Positions 43,371 to 53,103 of a DNA stretch of 64,000 bases are shown here, piece by piece. Each line of letters opens with the position of its first letter. Within the stretch, counting starts at the first letter, position 1. Below the pieces are notes generated by a model. The model did not search any database and was not told the DNA's origin. It saw only the letters and a list, made by a program, of their open reading frames with translations. The position numbers and the translations under genes were made by a program. Source of the stretch: Candidatus Obscuribacterales bacterium (GTDB taxonomy: Bacteria; Cyanobacteriota; Vampirovibrionia; Obscuribacterales; Obscuribacteraceae); contig JAHBVO010000001.1 of NCBI GenBank assembly GCA_019637435.1, forward strand, positions 310,001 to 374,000, read 5' to 3'.

Positions 43371-45029
43371 CTATTTGTGTTTTTTTGAGGAGATTGGCTT
43401 CGATACGGCGTTCTTCTTCGGCTCCGATTTTCCGGCTGGCTTCGCTCCAGCGGTCTCATTGGGCGATCGCTCTTTGAGTGGTTCCAGACTCGCGGAACTG
43501 GGAGCGCCGGGCACTGAAGCGACATCGAATCCAACCGGTCCGTCAACCTCACGTTTCATCTCGACCTCAAAGCTTACTGCCGTGCCATCAGCATCTGAGG
43601 GGAACTCCGGAATTTCGAATTCACTTACGAGATTGACCGCATCAAGTGCAGCCTTCTTGAAAGCTGTCTCCTGTTCCACATTCCGCTCAACATCCGCTGC
43701 CGGCGTGAAATCTAGAACGCGACCGACAATAGTTCGATCAGGATTCACTGTTACTGAAACCTTTGCGTTGCCGGGCCCCACATCTGCGTTTTGCCATCTT
43801 CTATAAACGGCCCTGGCTACTCGCTTGTACCACTCACCCCAGGTTGTGTTGCTATCGACAGCGCTTGTTGTTCCGGTACTCGGAATCGCGCTGATCTCGG
43901 TTTTATTTCCTGTCAAACCAAGTGGCAGTGCCTGCAAGCCTTTTTCCGGGATCGCAACCACCGGTACAGCGAACATCGGACGCATCGCCAGTCGGTCGGT
44001 GCCAGGTCCTCCAGCGGTTTCAGGAGTTACGTGCTCCGGTTGATTCGGATTGTGGAACCACATGCCGCCGAGTGTGTTTTTAATCAAGTTATTGCTGACG
44101 TGCGATGTTTCGTAACTCGAATCCCAGCAAACAACGCCGCTCTTCGGCGTTTTAATTGTCACCTGATATCCAGGTACGTGTGTTGTCGTGGTACTACTGG
44201 TGGTGGGAGTGTTGAAAAATCTTCCGGGCGAGGAAGTTGAGATGGTACTATGCGTGGTGCTAGCCACGGGAACAGTTTCAAAACCCGGTGCGTATGCGGT
44301 CACTCCCTCGCGTACGACTGGACCCGGCACCGGACGTGCTCCTCCGTGCGCCAGACCGCCTAGTGGAGTGAGTCGTGTAAAGTTGAATTCGTAGCCCGGG
44401 CTGAAGGTCGCGACACCTTTTTGTGAAGAGTAAGGTTGTTGCGCTGCATGACCAGGGGCGTAGCCGCTCACACCTTTGTGCGTGTCGACTCTGGTGACGT
44501 CGTAGCCTGGAACATAAGATGTGACGCCGCGAACCGAAGATGTCGCAGACCAGCCGCTGTTGTGATAGGTTTGCACACTTGTGCGCGGCATTAGAGTGTA
44601 GCTCGAAATCGGAGCAATTTGATGCGGACCACGATTGCCGGAAAACTGTTGAACGTCGAGCGATGGCGTCTGCGCAGAGAATGGACTGGGCGTGCGAGGA
44701 CCGCCGATCTGCTGCGAACCGTGAAACTGAGTCAATTTCGCGTTAGCGGGAAAAAAATACTGGGGGGTTTCTGCTTGTAGCTTTCCGGTCGGTGGGCGTC
44801 TTTTCGATTGTTCCGGAATAACTTTCACGGATGGTTCGATTGTGGCCTCGTTTTTAATTCCACCTTGAATATAGTCGCCGCCCGCGCCGCCTGTCGCGTG
44901 CGTGGTGTCAACCTTGCCCTGGAGATCGAGCGCGCAAGCGCCGCTGTTTTCACCGGGCAAGCACTGGCTCAAAGACGCTGCCAATGCGAGCGTCAGGGCG
45001 CTTAACTGATAATGAACTTTCGGGGGCAT
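43371..45029 (-). CDS. Secreted repeat protein with TonB-C-like domain
   Basis: 552 aa. Possible signal segment at 8-30. A middle region carries degenerate repeats of the form GVxxYxPG(Y/F/H): residues 168-178, 186-194, 205-215, 242-252 and a fading copy at 283-290. Residues ~395-510 look like a TonB C-terminal domain (WGEWYKRVARAVYRRWQNADVGPG, VSVTVNPDRTIVG, AFKKAALDAV). The last 45 residues are Lys/Ser/Pro-rich. Proteins joining repeats to TonB-C folds often sit in the envelope. Function unknown. Convergent with the aminotransferase. Confidence 0.75.
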   Translation of the reverse strand: MPPKVHYQLSALTLALAASLSQCLPGENSGACALDLQGKVDTTHATGGAGGDYIQGGIKNEATIEPSVKVIPEQSKRRPPTGKLQAETPQYFFPANAKLTQFHGSQQIGGPRTPSPFSAQTPSLDVQQFSGNRGPHQIAPISSYTLMPRTSVQTYHNSGWSATSSVRGVTSYVPGYDVTRVDTHKGVSGYAPGHAAQQPYSSQKGVATFSPGYEFNFTRLTPLGGLAHGGARPVPGPVVREGVTAYAPGFETVPVASTTHSTISTSSPGRFFNTPTTSSTTTTHVPGYQVTIKTPKSGVVCWDSSYETSHVSNNLIKNTLGGMWFHNPNQPEHVTPETAGGPGTDRLAMRPMFAVPVVAIPEKGLQALPLGLTGNKTEISAIPSTGTTSAVDSNTTWGEWYKRVARAVYRRWQNADVGPGNAKVSVTVNPDRTIVGRVLDFTPAADVERNVEQETAFKKAALDAVNLVSEFEIPEFPSDADGTAVSFEVEMKREVDGPVGFDVASVPGAPSSASLEPLKERSPNETAGAKPAGKSEPKKNAVSKPISSKKHK

Positions 45030-45190
45030 TTATGCTATTAACGGGCGATTCAATCTGGTATAACCACTGTACCACCGGCGTGGAAAAGCTAGTCGAGCAT
45101 AGTATCGTTGAAAACGCCATGTGTTGAGCTCCATCGCCTGTTGCAACGAGCAAAGCTATAAATAAATACTTCGCTTTTAACGAGAGAAAA

Positions 45191-46363
45191 ATGAAAAGAC
45201 GAAATAAAGTAATTGTCGTAATGTCCGTTCTCGTCTGCGTCTTCGCCGTTGGATTCGGAGCTTTAGCGCTGACAGCTGCTGACAGAATACGCGCAAAATT
45301 CAAACGTGTGCAAGCGGCTGTGACGATTCTGGGGCGGAAACAGATCGCGCTTAACGGTGTCGTACAGCAGATTACCGAGTTTAAAAAGACGCTTGATAAA
45401 GGCGATGCGGTGAACGCGGAGAAGCTCCTCGATCAAATTCTCGCGCGTAAAGAGGTGGTGTCCATTGCTGCGGAGATTTCGCGAGAACCAGCAGCGAGCA
45501 ATCGCTTCAATCCACCGATCCAGGCTTCTGATGAGCCGATAGATAATACCTTTTCAGTGCCGCGACCGACAGAAATTCAAGGTTACAGCGACCACATGAT
45601 GGAACCTTGCATAACGCTTGATGGAAAGTATTTGATGTTCAACAACAGCAATGAGCCGGGCGCGAAAACGCACATCCACCTCTGTCAGCGGCTGGACACG
45701 AATATTTTTAAATACATAGGCGAGTTACCAGGCACCGTATCTGATTCCAAAGACATGGCACCGTCGGTTGATAACGCCGGAAATTTGTATTACACCTGTT
45801 TGAAAAGCTACGATCGGGACTTAAAGTCTCTGTATGTTGGGAAACTGAAAGACGAGTCTGTGACTGGTGTTCAGGAAGTGTCAGGTGACATTTCTCCCAA
45901 GGTTCAAACATGGATCAATATGGATTGCTGTATTAGCGCTGATGGAAAAACACTAGTTGTCTCACGCGCTCGTTTCGACTTCGGTTCGATTCAACCGGCA
46001 GAATCCGATTTGCAAATGTTCGTGAAGGGTGAAAACGGTTTCGCTTTAGATCCGCAGTCCATCTCCGTCTTGAAGGCTGTCAATTCACCTGCGTTGGAGT
46101 ATGCACCCTCGCTATCCGCCGATCAATTGGAACTGTATTTCACACGCGCGCAGAGGGATCTTGAGGGACGTTTGCTAATGAGAATTCTTGTTTCCAAACG
46201 CGACAAAGTTTCATCACCTTTCGGTCCGCCTTCAGTTCTGGGCGTCATTCAAGGCTTCGTGGAGGCGCCGACGCTGCCTGCCTTGAACCACGAATTGTTT
46301 TTCCACAAACGCGACGCGGAAGATGGTAAGTTTAAAATATACCGTTGCGAGCGCACCAGGTAA
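45191..46363 (+). CDS. Anchored beta-propeller-like (PD40/TolB-like) protein
   Basis: 390 aa with an N-terminal signal anchor (about 6-29), a helical stretch (30-100), then repeated PD40-like units: EPCITLDGKYLMFNN, APSVDNAGNLYYTC, CCISADGKTLVVSRARFD and APSLSADQLELYFTR. This suggests a small propeller outside the cytoplasm. No enzymatic motif is seen. ATG start 160 nt from the divergent repeat protein; nearly convergent overlap (8 nt) with the Met/Gln-rich gene. Confidence 0.8.
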   Translation: MKRRNKVIVVMSVLVCVFAVGFGALALTAADRIRAKFKRVQAAVTILGRKQIALNGVVQQITEFKKTLDKGDAVNAEKLLDQILARKEVVSIAAEISREPAASNRFNPPIQASDEPIDNTFSVPRPTEIQGYSDHMMEPCITLDGKYLMFNNSNEPGAKTHIHLCQRLDTNIFKYIGELPGTVSDSKDMAPSVDNAGNLYYTCLKSYDRDLKSLYVGKLKDESVTGVQEVSGDISPKVQTWINMDCCISADGKTLVVSRARFDFGSIQPAESDLQMFVKGENGFALDPQSISVLKAVNSPALEYAPSLSADQLELYFTRAQRDLEGRLLMRILVSKRDKVSSPFGPPSVLGVIQGFVEAPTLPALNHELFFHKRDAEDGKFKIYRCERTR

Positions 46364-46370
46364 GAGGTTT

Positions 46371-47378
46371 CTACCAGCCGCTCGCGGCGTCGGCTGCGTA
46401 TTGTGCTGCCGAGTAGGCGCGATCTGCTTCGGCCATTGCGGCGCTCGCCATGCCCTGTCCGTCGGGATATTCAGATACTCTTGATTGCGCTCTGTCCGCT
46501 GCTGCTCTCGCTTCGTTGGCATAATAGCGCGATTCGGACGCGGCGGATTGTTTTGCGGAACGCTCGCTTGCGCTGCGAGCATCATCAGAATATGCGACGG
46601 CTTGCGCGGCCATTGACTTAGCGTGACTGAGTTCGTATTCAATAGCATCCTTAGCTGAGGACATGCTTGCGGAATTGCCTCCGCCGCCGCTGTTCATCGC
46701 TGCCATTGTTCTAAAAATTCCTCCTAATCCGCCCATTGGGCCGCCACCACCGCCGATGCGTTGGTTGAACAGATTCGACAAATTGAACTTGGGCCCGACA
46801 CCCGCGTTACCGATCGGCATTGCGCGTGAAACACCACCATTAAGCGGTGTCGCTTGCATTCCTGATAGTGGTGGCATCTGAGGCATACCTTGCTGCATGT
46901 TCATCGGCTGCATGTTCATCGGTTGCATTTGTTGCATAGGCATCTGCTGCTGCATGCCCATCGGTTGCATTTGTTGCATAGGCATTTGCTGCTGCATGTT
47001 CATCGGTTGCATCTGTTGCACGGGCATTTGTTGCTGCATTCCCATGGGAGGCATCTGCTGCATGGGCATTTGTTGCTGCATCATCGGCTGCTGCATAGGC
47101 ATTTGTTGGGGATATCCCATCTGTTGCATCCCACCATACTGTGGTTGCATCCCGCCGTACTGCGGTTGCATGCCACCATACGGTTGCTGCATGCCACCAC
47201 TTCCATACTGTTGCGGCTGGCCTCCATTCGGTTTCTTCCAGGTGTTCATCTCATCAAGCATCTGCTGCATCTCGCCTTCGCTCATAGACTGCGCCAGCAC
47301 AGCATAAGAGTTGAACGATAACGCACAGAGTAGGCTGAGCGAAAAGAAAATTCTGGAAATCGTTTGGGCGGGTCTCAT
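46371..47378 (-). CDS. Secreted Met/Gln/Pro-rich repeat protein
   Basis: 335 aa with signal peptide (about 1-30, VLA/QS). Residues ~60-160 are tandem units such as QQMPMQQMQPMGM and YGGMQPQ, encoded by near-identical DNA repeats (roughly 46890-47220). The last 100 residues are an Ala-rich helical region with Tyr/Ser/Asp (AYSDDARSASERSA). Composition suggests an extracellular or envelope adhesive or polymer-like protein, but Met-rich repeats can also bind copper. No family recognised. Confidence 0.75.
   Translation of the reverse strand: MRPAQTISRIFFSLSLLCALSFNSYAVLAQSMSEGEMQQMLDEMNTWKKPNGGQPQQYGSGGMQQPYGGMQPQYGGMQPQYGGMQQMGYPQQMPMQQPMMQQQMPMQQMPPMGMQQQMPVQQMQPMNMQQQMPMQQMQPMGMQQQMPMQQMQPMNMQPMNMQQGMPQMPPLSGMQATPLNGGVSRAMPIGNAGVGPKFNLSNLFNQRIGGGGGPMGGLGGIFRTMAAMNSGGGGNSASMSSAKDAIEYELSHAKSMAAQAVAYSDDARSASERSAKQSAASESRYYANEARAAADRAQSRVSEYPDGQGMASAAMAEADRAYSAAQYAADAASGW
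46890..47220 (-). repeat. Tandem coding repeats (Met-Gln-Pro units)
   Basis: A run of imperfect 15-45-nt direct repeats within the gene at 46371-47378. The plus strand reads as recurring GTTGCATnnGTTGCATAGGCAT-type units. Such tracts expand and contract easily, so copy number may differ between strains. Confidence 0.8.
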
Positions 47379-47462
47379 CGTTCTCCGTCTCTGATTAGAC
47401 TCACGTGCCTGGATTTTAACTCAATTTACGCTTCAATGCTGCGACAAATCAAGCCGAGAGAG

Positions 47463-47480
47463 GTCAGGCGCGAGCCTGAC
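47463..47480 (-). terminator. Stem-loop overlapping the stop codon of the ART-like gene
   Basis: On the minus strand GTCAGGC-TCGC-GCCTGAC is a perfect 7-bp stem with a tetraloop and includes the TGA stop. No T-run follows, so it may act as weak terminator or RNA-protecting end. Confidence 0.35.
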
Positions 47481-48108
47481 TCTGTCTTAGTTTTCGCAAG
47501 TGGTCGTCCGATGTCAATTCAGGAACTTCCCCGCCAGAAAGCCGAACTTCGACAGTTTGTCGCATAAAGCCAAGTTTTTTCAGAACCCATGTATCCATGC
47601 GGTTTTTCGTCAGTTTCTCTTTGAGGTGACGGATGCTGGTCAGGAACTTGCCGTCTTCAAAGGTTCTGTTTGTGTCTCCTGCACCGAGCCGTCTGCCGTG
47701 AGTGCAATGGAGAACGTCTACGATGTTGGTGCACGAAATCGGACCCAGTACTGCCGCTTCGAAGGATGGTAAACCTGTGTCTTCACCGGTTTTGAACTTC
47801 AAAAAGTCGACCTGAAGCCAAGTCCGACCAGTGAATTTGATTTTGAGAACAACCGGTTCGCAAATCAGCGAATTGAAGGTATTCGGACCGATGTCGCGCA
47901 TGCACGCGGCACGGGCATAGGTGTATGCGTCGATTGCGTTGGTCGAAAAGAAACTGTAGAGGTTGCGACCCGGCTCGAGACTTCCGCTCCGTGCAATCTC
48001 CCAGCGCCGATAGCAGTTTGTACCGTGATAGAGGAAGATCTCGTTGAGGTCCTCGTCGTAATCCAGGCTAGGCCAGTCTCTACCGAATTCCGCTAGAGCC
48101 GGAGGCAC
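47464..48108 (-). CDS. Possible ADP-ribosyltransferase-fold protein
   Basis: 214 aa from a GTG at 48108. Contains FLYHGTN (about 26-32), then SGSLEPGRNLYSFFSTN with A.TYARA, and later FEAAVLGPISCTNIVDV. The YHGT start, the ...FFST...A..YA middle and a Glu followed by a xxVxGxI strand recall PARP/DarT-like ADP-ribosyltransferase folds (His, Tyr, Glu triad), but this is motif reading only. The same frame stays open upstream to about 48178 with convincing protein text (IQFPAEFSRRIQLLSNYPDH) and no ATG, GTG or TTG; GGAGG at 48187-48191 lies just beyond. The true start may be non-standard or hidden by a frameshift at a T5 run. Confidence 0.55.
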   Translation of the reverse strand: MPPALAEFGRDWPSLDYDEDLNEIFLYHGTNCYRRWEIARSGSLEPGRNLYSFFSTNAIDAYTYARAACMRDIGPNTFNSLICEPVVLKIKFTGRTWLQVDFLKFKTGEDTGLPSFEAAVLGPISCTNIVDVLHCTHGRRLGAGDTNRTFEDGKFLTSIRHLKEKLTKNRMDTWVLKKLGFMRQTVEVRLSGGEVPELTSDDHLRKLRQSQARA

Positions 48109-48373
48109 TTGATGGTCAGGATAATTACTCAGGAGCTGAATCCTTCTACTAAATTCGGCGGGAAATTGGATCCGGAAAAACTAATACCTCCAATTTTCCT
48201 ATGCCCTCTTTGCTTTACATCCTAAACTATCAGGCAGATTAACTCACAGGCAGAACCTGAGCCAAAATACTGCGCTCCATTCCTGCGCGTTTTTCGGGCA
48301 TTTCGAGTTTTATTTAGCGAGCAGTTCTAAACCGATTCTGTCAGCAATGCGACAAAACCGATCCGCCCTCTCA

Positions 48374-51300
48374 TCAATCCATGTGCTTTTCCTTTTCCGA
48401 GTCGATCGCCTGGAAGGCGTCCTGGATAGCCTGTTTCACCTTATTGATATTCTCGTCGGCTGTTGAGCGAACCTGCGCTGTCCAATCCTGGCGCTGTTTC
48501 GCTAAATCTTCCTGCATATCTTCACTGAGGTGCTCCAGATCCAGGCAGCTTGAGCTGATATGAGTTTCGAGCGCGTTGTCCGCCTTGGTTCTGCACTCGT
48601 TTAGAGCGGCTATGGCAGCTTGCTTTTCGCGTGAGAACGCAGGCTCATCTTCCACTCTCGACGCTTCCGATGTCTTCATGCAAGCTTCATCGTTGTCTGT
48701 GATCTCTTGTTTTGCAGACTTCAGGCGGGTTTCGACTGTCGATATGATCTCTTCAAGTCGAGCGTTCGTGCTGTTAAACAACTCCTCTAGGCCGAACTGC
48801 TGACCTTTGCCAACCGACTCGATTGTGTTGAGACACTCCTTGGTGAGCTTGTCTAACTCGGTCTTCGAAGTTGTGATGCTATCTGCCAGGCTGGAAAGCT
48901 GAGTCTTTCTCAGGTTGGCTGACTGCTCCTCGAAGTTGCGCTTCATGTCCAACAGCATCGTGCGGAAGATGTCTTTGTTTTCGAGAAGTTGCGGCAAAAC
49001 CCTCTTCGCGTAAGACTCCAGATGCACTTGCTTCAATTCGGCTCGGCAACTGTGAACGAGGTAATTTACGCTATTTCCGAATTCGGTCTGGCTCGCCATC
49101 AATTTTTCTGAGGCGCGATCCCAGGAACCATCGATTTCGACGGTCATGGAGCCGACGTTGCGGTCGAGTGCGCTGATAATTGCCTCGACCTCTTCATTCA
49201 ATCTTGTCTGGAATTTCTCGAAGCGGGTCATCAAAACATTGATGTGGTGCTTGTACACCGACTCTAGTGCATTCGAAATCTCTTCCAGCTTTTGATTGAA
49301 GTCGTTGATGCGTTCTTGCGCGTGTTGGTTGAGTTCTGAACGCGTTCCTTCTGCGAGTGCATCGGAGTCGGCTTGGAATGTGCTTTCGGCGCCATCCAGC
49401 TCTTTCTTCAAATCGGTATGCATCTTGGTGACCGTGTTTTCGGCCATCTGAATCAATTCGCTCAGTTCCTTGCGACTTTCCTGGGAGGTCTTTTCGATGC
49501 GAGCTTTCACTTCGCTTGAAACCGTCTCCAGATGGGTCATAAGCTGCTCGGTGAGAGCACCGGTGCTCAGTTCATTCTGGCGTTCGACCTTATGAGCTTC
49601 CTCTACAAGGGCGTCTAGCTCTCGGAGTAAGCGATCTCTCGACTGTTCACATCGACTCGAAAGCTTTTTGTCCGCTTCTGAAAGACGTTGATTCAGTCTC
49701 GCCATGAAGCGTGTCGATTCTGAGATGACTAATTTTGGATCGTTGGTGGGCTGATGCGATCGCATGACACCGGATGCGGTGAGCTTGGATTCTTGTCCGT
49801 AAGGTGCGGGCTTCCTGGTATCCTGGTCATCCTCTTCATCGTCGAAACCGTCTCCCAGATCCGCAAGCTCGTTTTCCTGTGAAGTCGTGAGTGCCGGTGT
49901 AGATGTTGATGAGTCGGTGTGAACCGTCGTTGTAACCGCTTCAGCGATCGCTGGTTCCGGAGCCGCGGGTTCTGAAACTTCTGATACCGGTGCCGGTGGC
50001 GTCGACTCTGAGGCAGTGGGTTCCTCGACCGCTGCTTCAGGTTCCACTATTTCCTCCGCTGGAGGCGTCGGGGCCTCTATCTGCTCCATCGAACCGCGCC
50101 TGGATATGTCGAGTGGCGCTGCATCCAATAATGATGAGGCTGGCTCATCCTCTCCCGGTGTGACATCAGGAGTGACGATCGTGGTCTCAGGAGCGTCCTG
50201 TTGCGGGGAAGCAGACTCGGGCTCTGCGGGAGCCTCAGCCTCAGTTGTGACCGGTGCGGCGGGAGCCTCCGGCTCTGCCGCGGCTGGCTCAAGCAGTGCA
50301 TCTGCTGGAAGCTCTAGCGGCTTGATCCCTGCTCGCAGTTCCGCTGTGCGACGACGACCGGGTCTCAATGGGGTCGGAGCTGGAGTCGGTTTCGGTTCCG
50401 GTTCAGAAACAGTCAGTTCCGATGCTACAGACTCGGATGCTGCCGGTTCTGTAGTAGCTGTCACTTCAGGCGCCGACAGTTGAAGCTCGTCTGCTGGCTG
50501 AGCCTGCTCCTCCGGCTCTACCATTGCCTGGGCGTGGGCTGCCATCGCTGACGATACCAGTGAGGTATCAGTTGAGAATGTCGGCGCCGGCGGTACTGGT
50601 GGCGCTGCTGGTGCTTCCTCTGTCTCTTCCGGTTGGGTAGTGTGAAGTGTCGCGGGCCCGCTGCTCAAGCGCTGCAGAAGGGCTGAATCGAGATCCATTG
50701 TCTGGTCTCTGCCATCTTCGAACATGTCAAATTCGGCGTCCGCTATCTCCGCACTCGGTTGTGCTTCGGTCGATTCGGCTTCAACGGGTTGAGCCGTTTC
50801 AGCCAGGTCCATGACTTTATCCATGACGTCGCCGAACAAGTCCTCAGAACCAGTGGCTTCCGGGAGCGACTCTCCTGCGCCAGCGGCCCCACCGGCAGCA
50901 GTTTGATCCACAGCTTTACCAGGCTCGATCGCGTCAGGAGAAGTCATCAAGCCGCGCATTGCTGCGGCAAGTTCGTTCACATGATCTGAAGGCGATGTGG
51001 GCGCCTCCGGAGCTTCCAGAATATCGAGTTGCTCTATCGGGTTTTGCTGATTGAACGCATCCCAGCTCGACGACGACTGTCCACCTGGGTCTTTAGGTGA
51101 GTCCCACGCACTCGATGGTTCTGGCACTGAGTCTGATTCGGGTTTGGCTAGGTTCATCCACGGTGAGGGCGCTTCGGTGGTGCTGTCCGTGGCCGCGGTT
51201 GGTTCCTCAACGTGCGGCGTCTCAACCACCGCTGGCGGTGGCATTTCCAGAGACGGATTTTCAGGCTGAGGAGCCGGAGTGATTTCCTTTAGTTTGCCGC

Positions 51301-53044
51301 TATCTGTTGTGAAAACAGCGCTATCAGCCGTGAGCATGTCCTTAAGATTTGTGGGGCGTCCACGCTCGCCGTCTGCCCATGATGGTGCCGCAGGTGGTGC
51401 CTCCTCCGGTGCTTGCGCTCCGCCGAGCCGATCAAATAGATTGCTTGGATCGGGAATTTCCGGTTGAGAACGAGCTGTGCTTCCCGGCGAGACAAATGCG
51501 GCACCGCTCGAACCACTGTCGACTTGTTGCCAGTCGCCGGCTTGACCTCGCGTTTTCTTTGACTGCTCCAGGACCGCGTCTGGATTGGTTTCTAACGAAC
51601 CCCGTCCTCCGGTACCTTCAAATATGGCGTCGTTGAAATCTTTGGCCTGTCCGAGTGCCGCTGCCTGCGGAGGCTGCGCCCATGCTCCCGAAGCGTCCTG
51701 TTCCATCTGGGTCTGAGCGCCGGGAACCAGCGTGTCCGGCGAGCCCGGATAGGGTTGCGCTGTTGGCGGTTCTGCTCCTGGACGAAAGCGAGCATCCACG
51801 ACAGGAAGCGCGTCGTAAGACAACTCTGATTCGAGTTTGTCCAGACCAGCCGGCATCTCCGTCGGACTCTCCGCTGCACGTCTCAGCGCCACTTCATTCA
51901 TCTCATTGATGTTATGAGTAGTCATGTACCATGCAGGTAACGCTGGAACTTTCGAACCGTTTGCGTCATCTGTGTTCAATTTTTGATCAACGCTGATGAC
52001 GGCATGCTCGCCAGTCAAAATAGCCGGCATGTCCGGAGACATCATTCCGGGCTGGCCTCCGCCCGGACCGCCAGATGGGAAGCCACCGAGATCAAAAGAA
52101 GGTGGCGCCAACGCCTTGAACTCATCGGCACCAGGGGCGGTGTTAGATGGTGCGGCTGGAGTCGAAGTCCAGACCCCTGCGCTGGCTGGAGCCGCTCCTG
52201 GCTCTGGCTGATTGTAAGCCAGGAAGTCTGCGGCTTCGCGGGCCTCGTTCTCTAAGTAGGCTGGCGACAGCAGAGATACCTGCTCATCGCTGCTCTCCGT
52301 GGCAGGCGTAGGAGCTGGAGCTGCGGGCGTTGACTGCTGCAACTTTTTCAATTTGTCCGTTGCCAGAATCGGTGAAAAGCACGACTTTACCTGACTTTGT
52401 GCTTTGTTTTCCTGTACACCTTCAGGCGAAAAGATTAGATTACAAATTAAACCAAGTTCAATCATCTGCTTGCCGACCGAGGATAAGTCGGCGCCCAGGA
52501 AACTGAGCATGGCCCTGGCCGGCTCTTCGGGACCGACTCCATCTTGAGCAATAGTGCGTCTCGACCCGGACTTACTGTATAACGTCGAGAGCTGCCTGAG
52601 TTCTTTTTGCTGCTGGTCGTTGAGCACCGGCCGTGGTGCACAGGCCAGATACTGAAAATCCAGACCTTCGAGGAACGCTTTCTGCGTTTTCTCACGGAAC
52701 AATGTATCTATGAAGCGCAGTTCAAAGGCGCTTGGTGATATAGCTAAGACCCAGCACTTCCCGTCGATTTTATCGACAACGACGCACATATCTTTTACTC
52801 GGTAGCCATCCTGTGCGGCATCGGCGGCGCCGCCGGCGCCCGGAGCTTGACCGCGAGCAAATGACGACATGCCTGGTGGTCGTTTGGCCGGTTCCAGCAA
52901 GAAGATCAGTGTGCCAGGCTCAAACAGCCCGCCTTCTTCCTTAGCCCACTCGTTCAAATCCATTGGATTGTTGCGGGTGAAAGTGCGGATGTATGGTTTC
53001 ACATCCTGTTGTCTAACCTGGTTTTGGCGAAGCATTGAATGCAT
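48374..53044 (-). CDS. Giant acidic/coiled-coil protein, 1556 aa
   Basis: Residues 1-230: ordered domain of unknown family (DLNEWAKEEGGLFEPGTLIFLLEP near 30-53). About 230-1090: long disordered region rich in Pro, Ala, Glu and Ser. About 1105-1556: continuous coiled coil (RLNQRLSEADKKLSSRCEQS and on) with regular charged heptads. No signal peptide or membrane helix, so presumably cytoplasmic. It is the last of three same-strand coiled-coil genes (59 nt after the previous stop). The architecture of a head, a flexible spacer and a rod suggests a structural or scaffold role. I know no family with this layout. Confidence 0.88.
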   Translation of the reverse strand: MHSMLRQNQVRQQDVKPYIRTFTRNNPMDLNEWAKEEGGLFEPGTLIFLLEPAKRPPGMSSFARGQAPGAGGAADAAQDGYRVKDMCVVVDKIDGKCWVLAISPSAFELRFIDTLFREKTQKAFLEGLDFQYLACAPRPVLNDQQQKELRQLSTLYSKSGSRRTIAQDGVGPEEPARAMLSFLGADLSSVGKQMIELGLICNLIFSPEGVQENKAQSQVKSCFSPILATDKLKKLQQSTPAAPAPTPATESSDEQVSLLSPAYLENEAREAADFLAYNQPEPGAAPASAGVWTSTPAAPSNTAPGADEFKALAPPSFDLGGFPSGGPGGGQPGMMSPDMPAILTGEHAVISVDQKLNTDDANGSKVPALPAWYMTTHNINEMNEVALRRAAESPTEMPAGLDKLESELSYDALPVVDARFRPGAEPPTAQPYPGSPDTLVPGAQTQMEQDASGAWAQPPQAAALGQAKDFNDAIFEGTGGRGSLETNPDAVLEQSKKTRGQAGDWQQVDSGSSGAAFVSPGSTARSQPEIPDPSNLFDRLGGAQAPEEAPPAAPSWADGERGRPTNLKDMLTADSAVFTTDSGKLKEITPAPQPENPSLEMPPPAVVETPHVEEPTAATDSTTEAPSPWMNLAKPESDSVPEPSSAWDSPKDPGGQSSSSWDAFNQQNPIEQLDILEAPEAPTSPSDHVNELAAAMRGLMTSPDAIEPGKAVDQTAAGGAAGAGESLPEATGSEDLFGDVMDKVMDLAETAQPVEAESTEAQPSAEIADAEFDMFEDGRDQTMDLDSALLQRLSSGPATLHTTQPEETEEAPAAPPVPPAPTFSTDTSLVSSAMAAHAQAMVEPEEQAQPADELQLSAPEVTATTEPAASESVASELTVSEPEPKPTPAPTPLRPGRRRTAELRAGIKPLELPADALLEPAAAEPEAPAAPVTTEAEAPAEPESASPQQDAPETTIVTPDVTPGEDEPASSLLDAAPLDISRRGSMEQIEAPTPPAEEIVEPEAAVEEPTASESTPPAPVSEVSEPAAPEPAIAEAVTTTVHTDSSTSTPALTTSQENELADLGDGFDDEEDDQDTRKPAPYGQESKLTASGVMRSHQPTNDPKLVISESTRFMARLNQRLSEADKKLSSRCEQSRDRLLRELDALVEEAHKVERQNELSTGALTEQLMTHLETVSSEVKARIEKTSQESRKELSELIQMAENTVTKMHTDLKKELDGAESTFQADSDALAEGTRSELNQHAQERINDFNQKLEEISNALESVYKHHINVLMTRFEKFQTRLNEEVEAIISALDRNVGSMTVEIDGSWDRASEKLMASQTEFGNSVNYLVHSCRAELKQVHLESYAKRVLPQLLENKDIFRTMLLDMKRNFEEQSANLRKTQLSSLADSITTSKTELDKLTKECLNTIESVGKGQQFGLEELFNSTNARLEEIISTVETRLKSAKQEITDNDEACMKTSEASRVEDEPAFSREKQAAIAALNECRTKADNALETHISSSCLDLEHLSEDMQEDLAKQRQDWTAQVRSTADENINKVKQAIQDAFQAIDSEKEKHMD

Positions 53045-53103
53045 AATATCGTCCCGTTCTTTTCGTTCTTAAATTTGTAACCAAGGAGTTCTTACATCTG
53101 TGT

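Noticed and set aside
46890..47321. His/Leu- and Cys/Ile-rich plus-strand frames, resembling repeat proteins
   Set aside because: Antisense reading of the Met-Gln-Pro repeat tract.
50016..50483. 155-codon Ser/Gly/Ala-rich plus-strand frame
   Set aside because: Antisense shadow of the low-complexity part of the 1556-aa gene.
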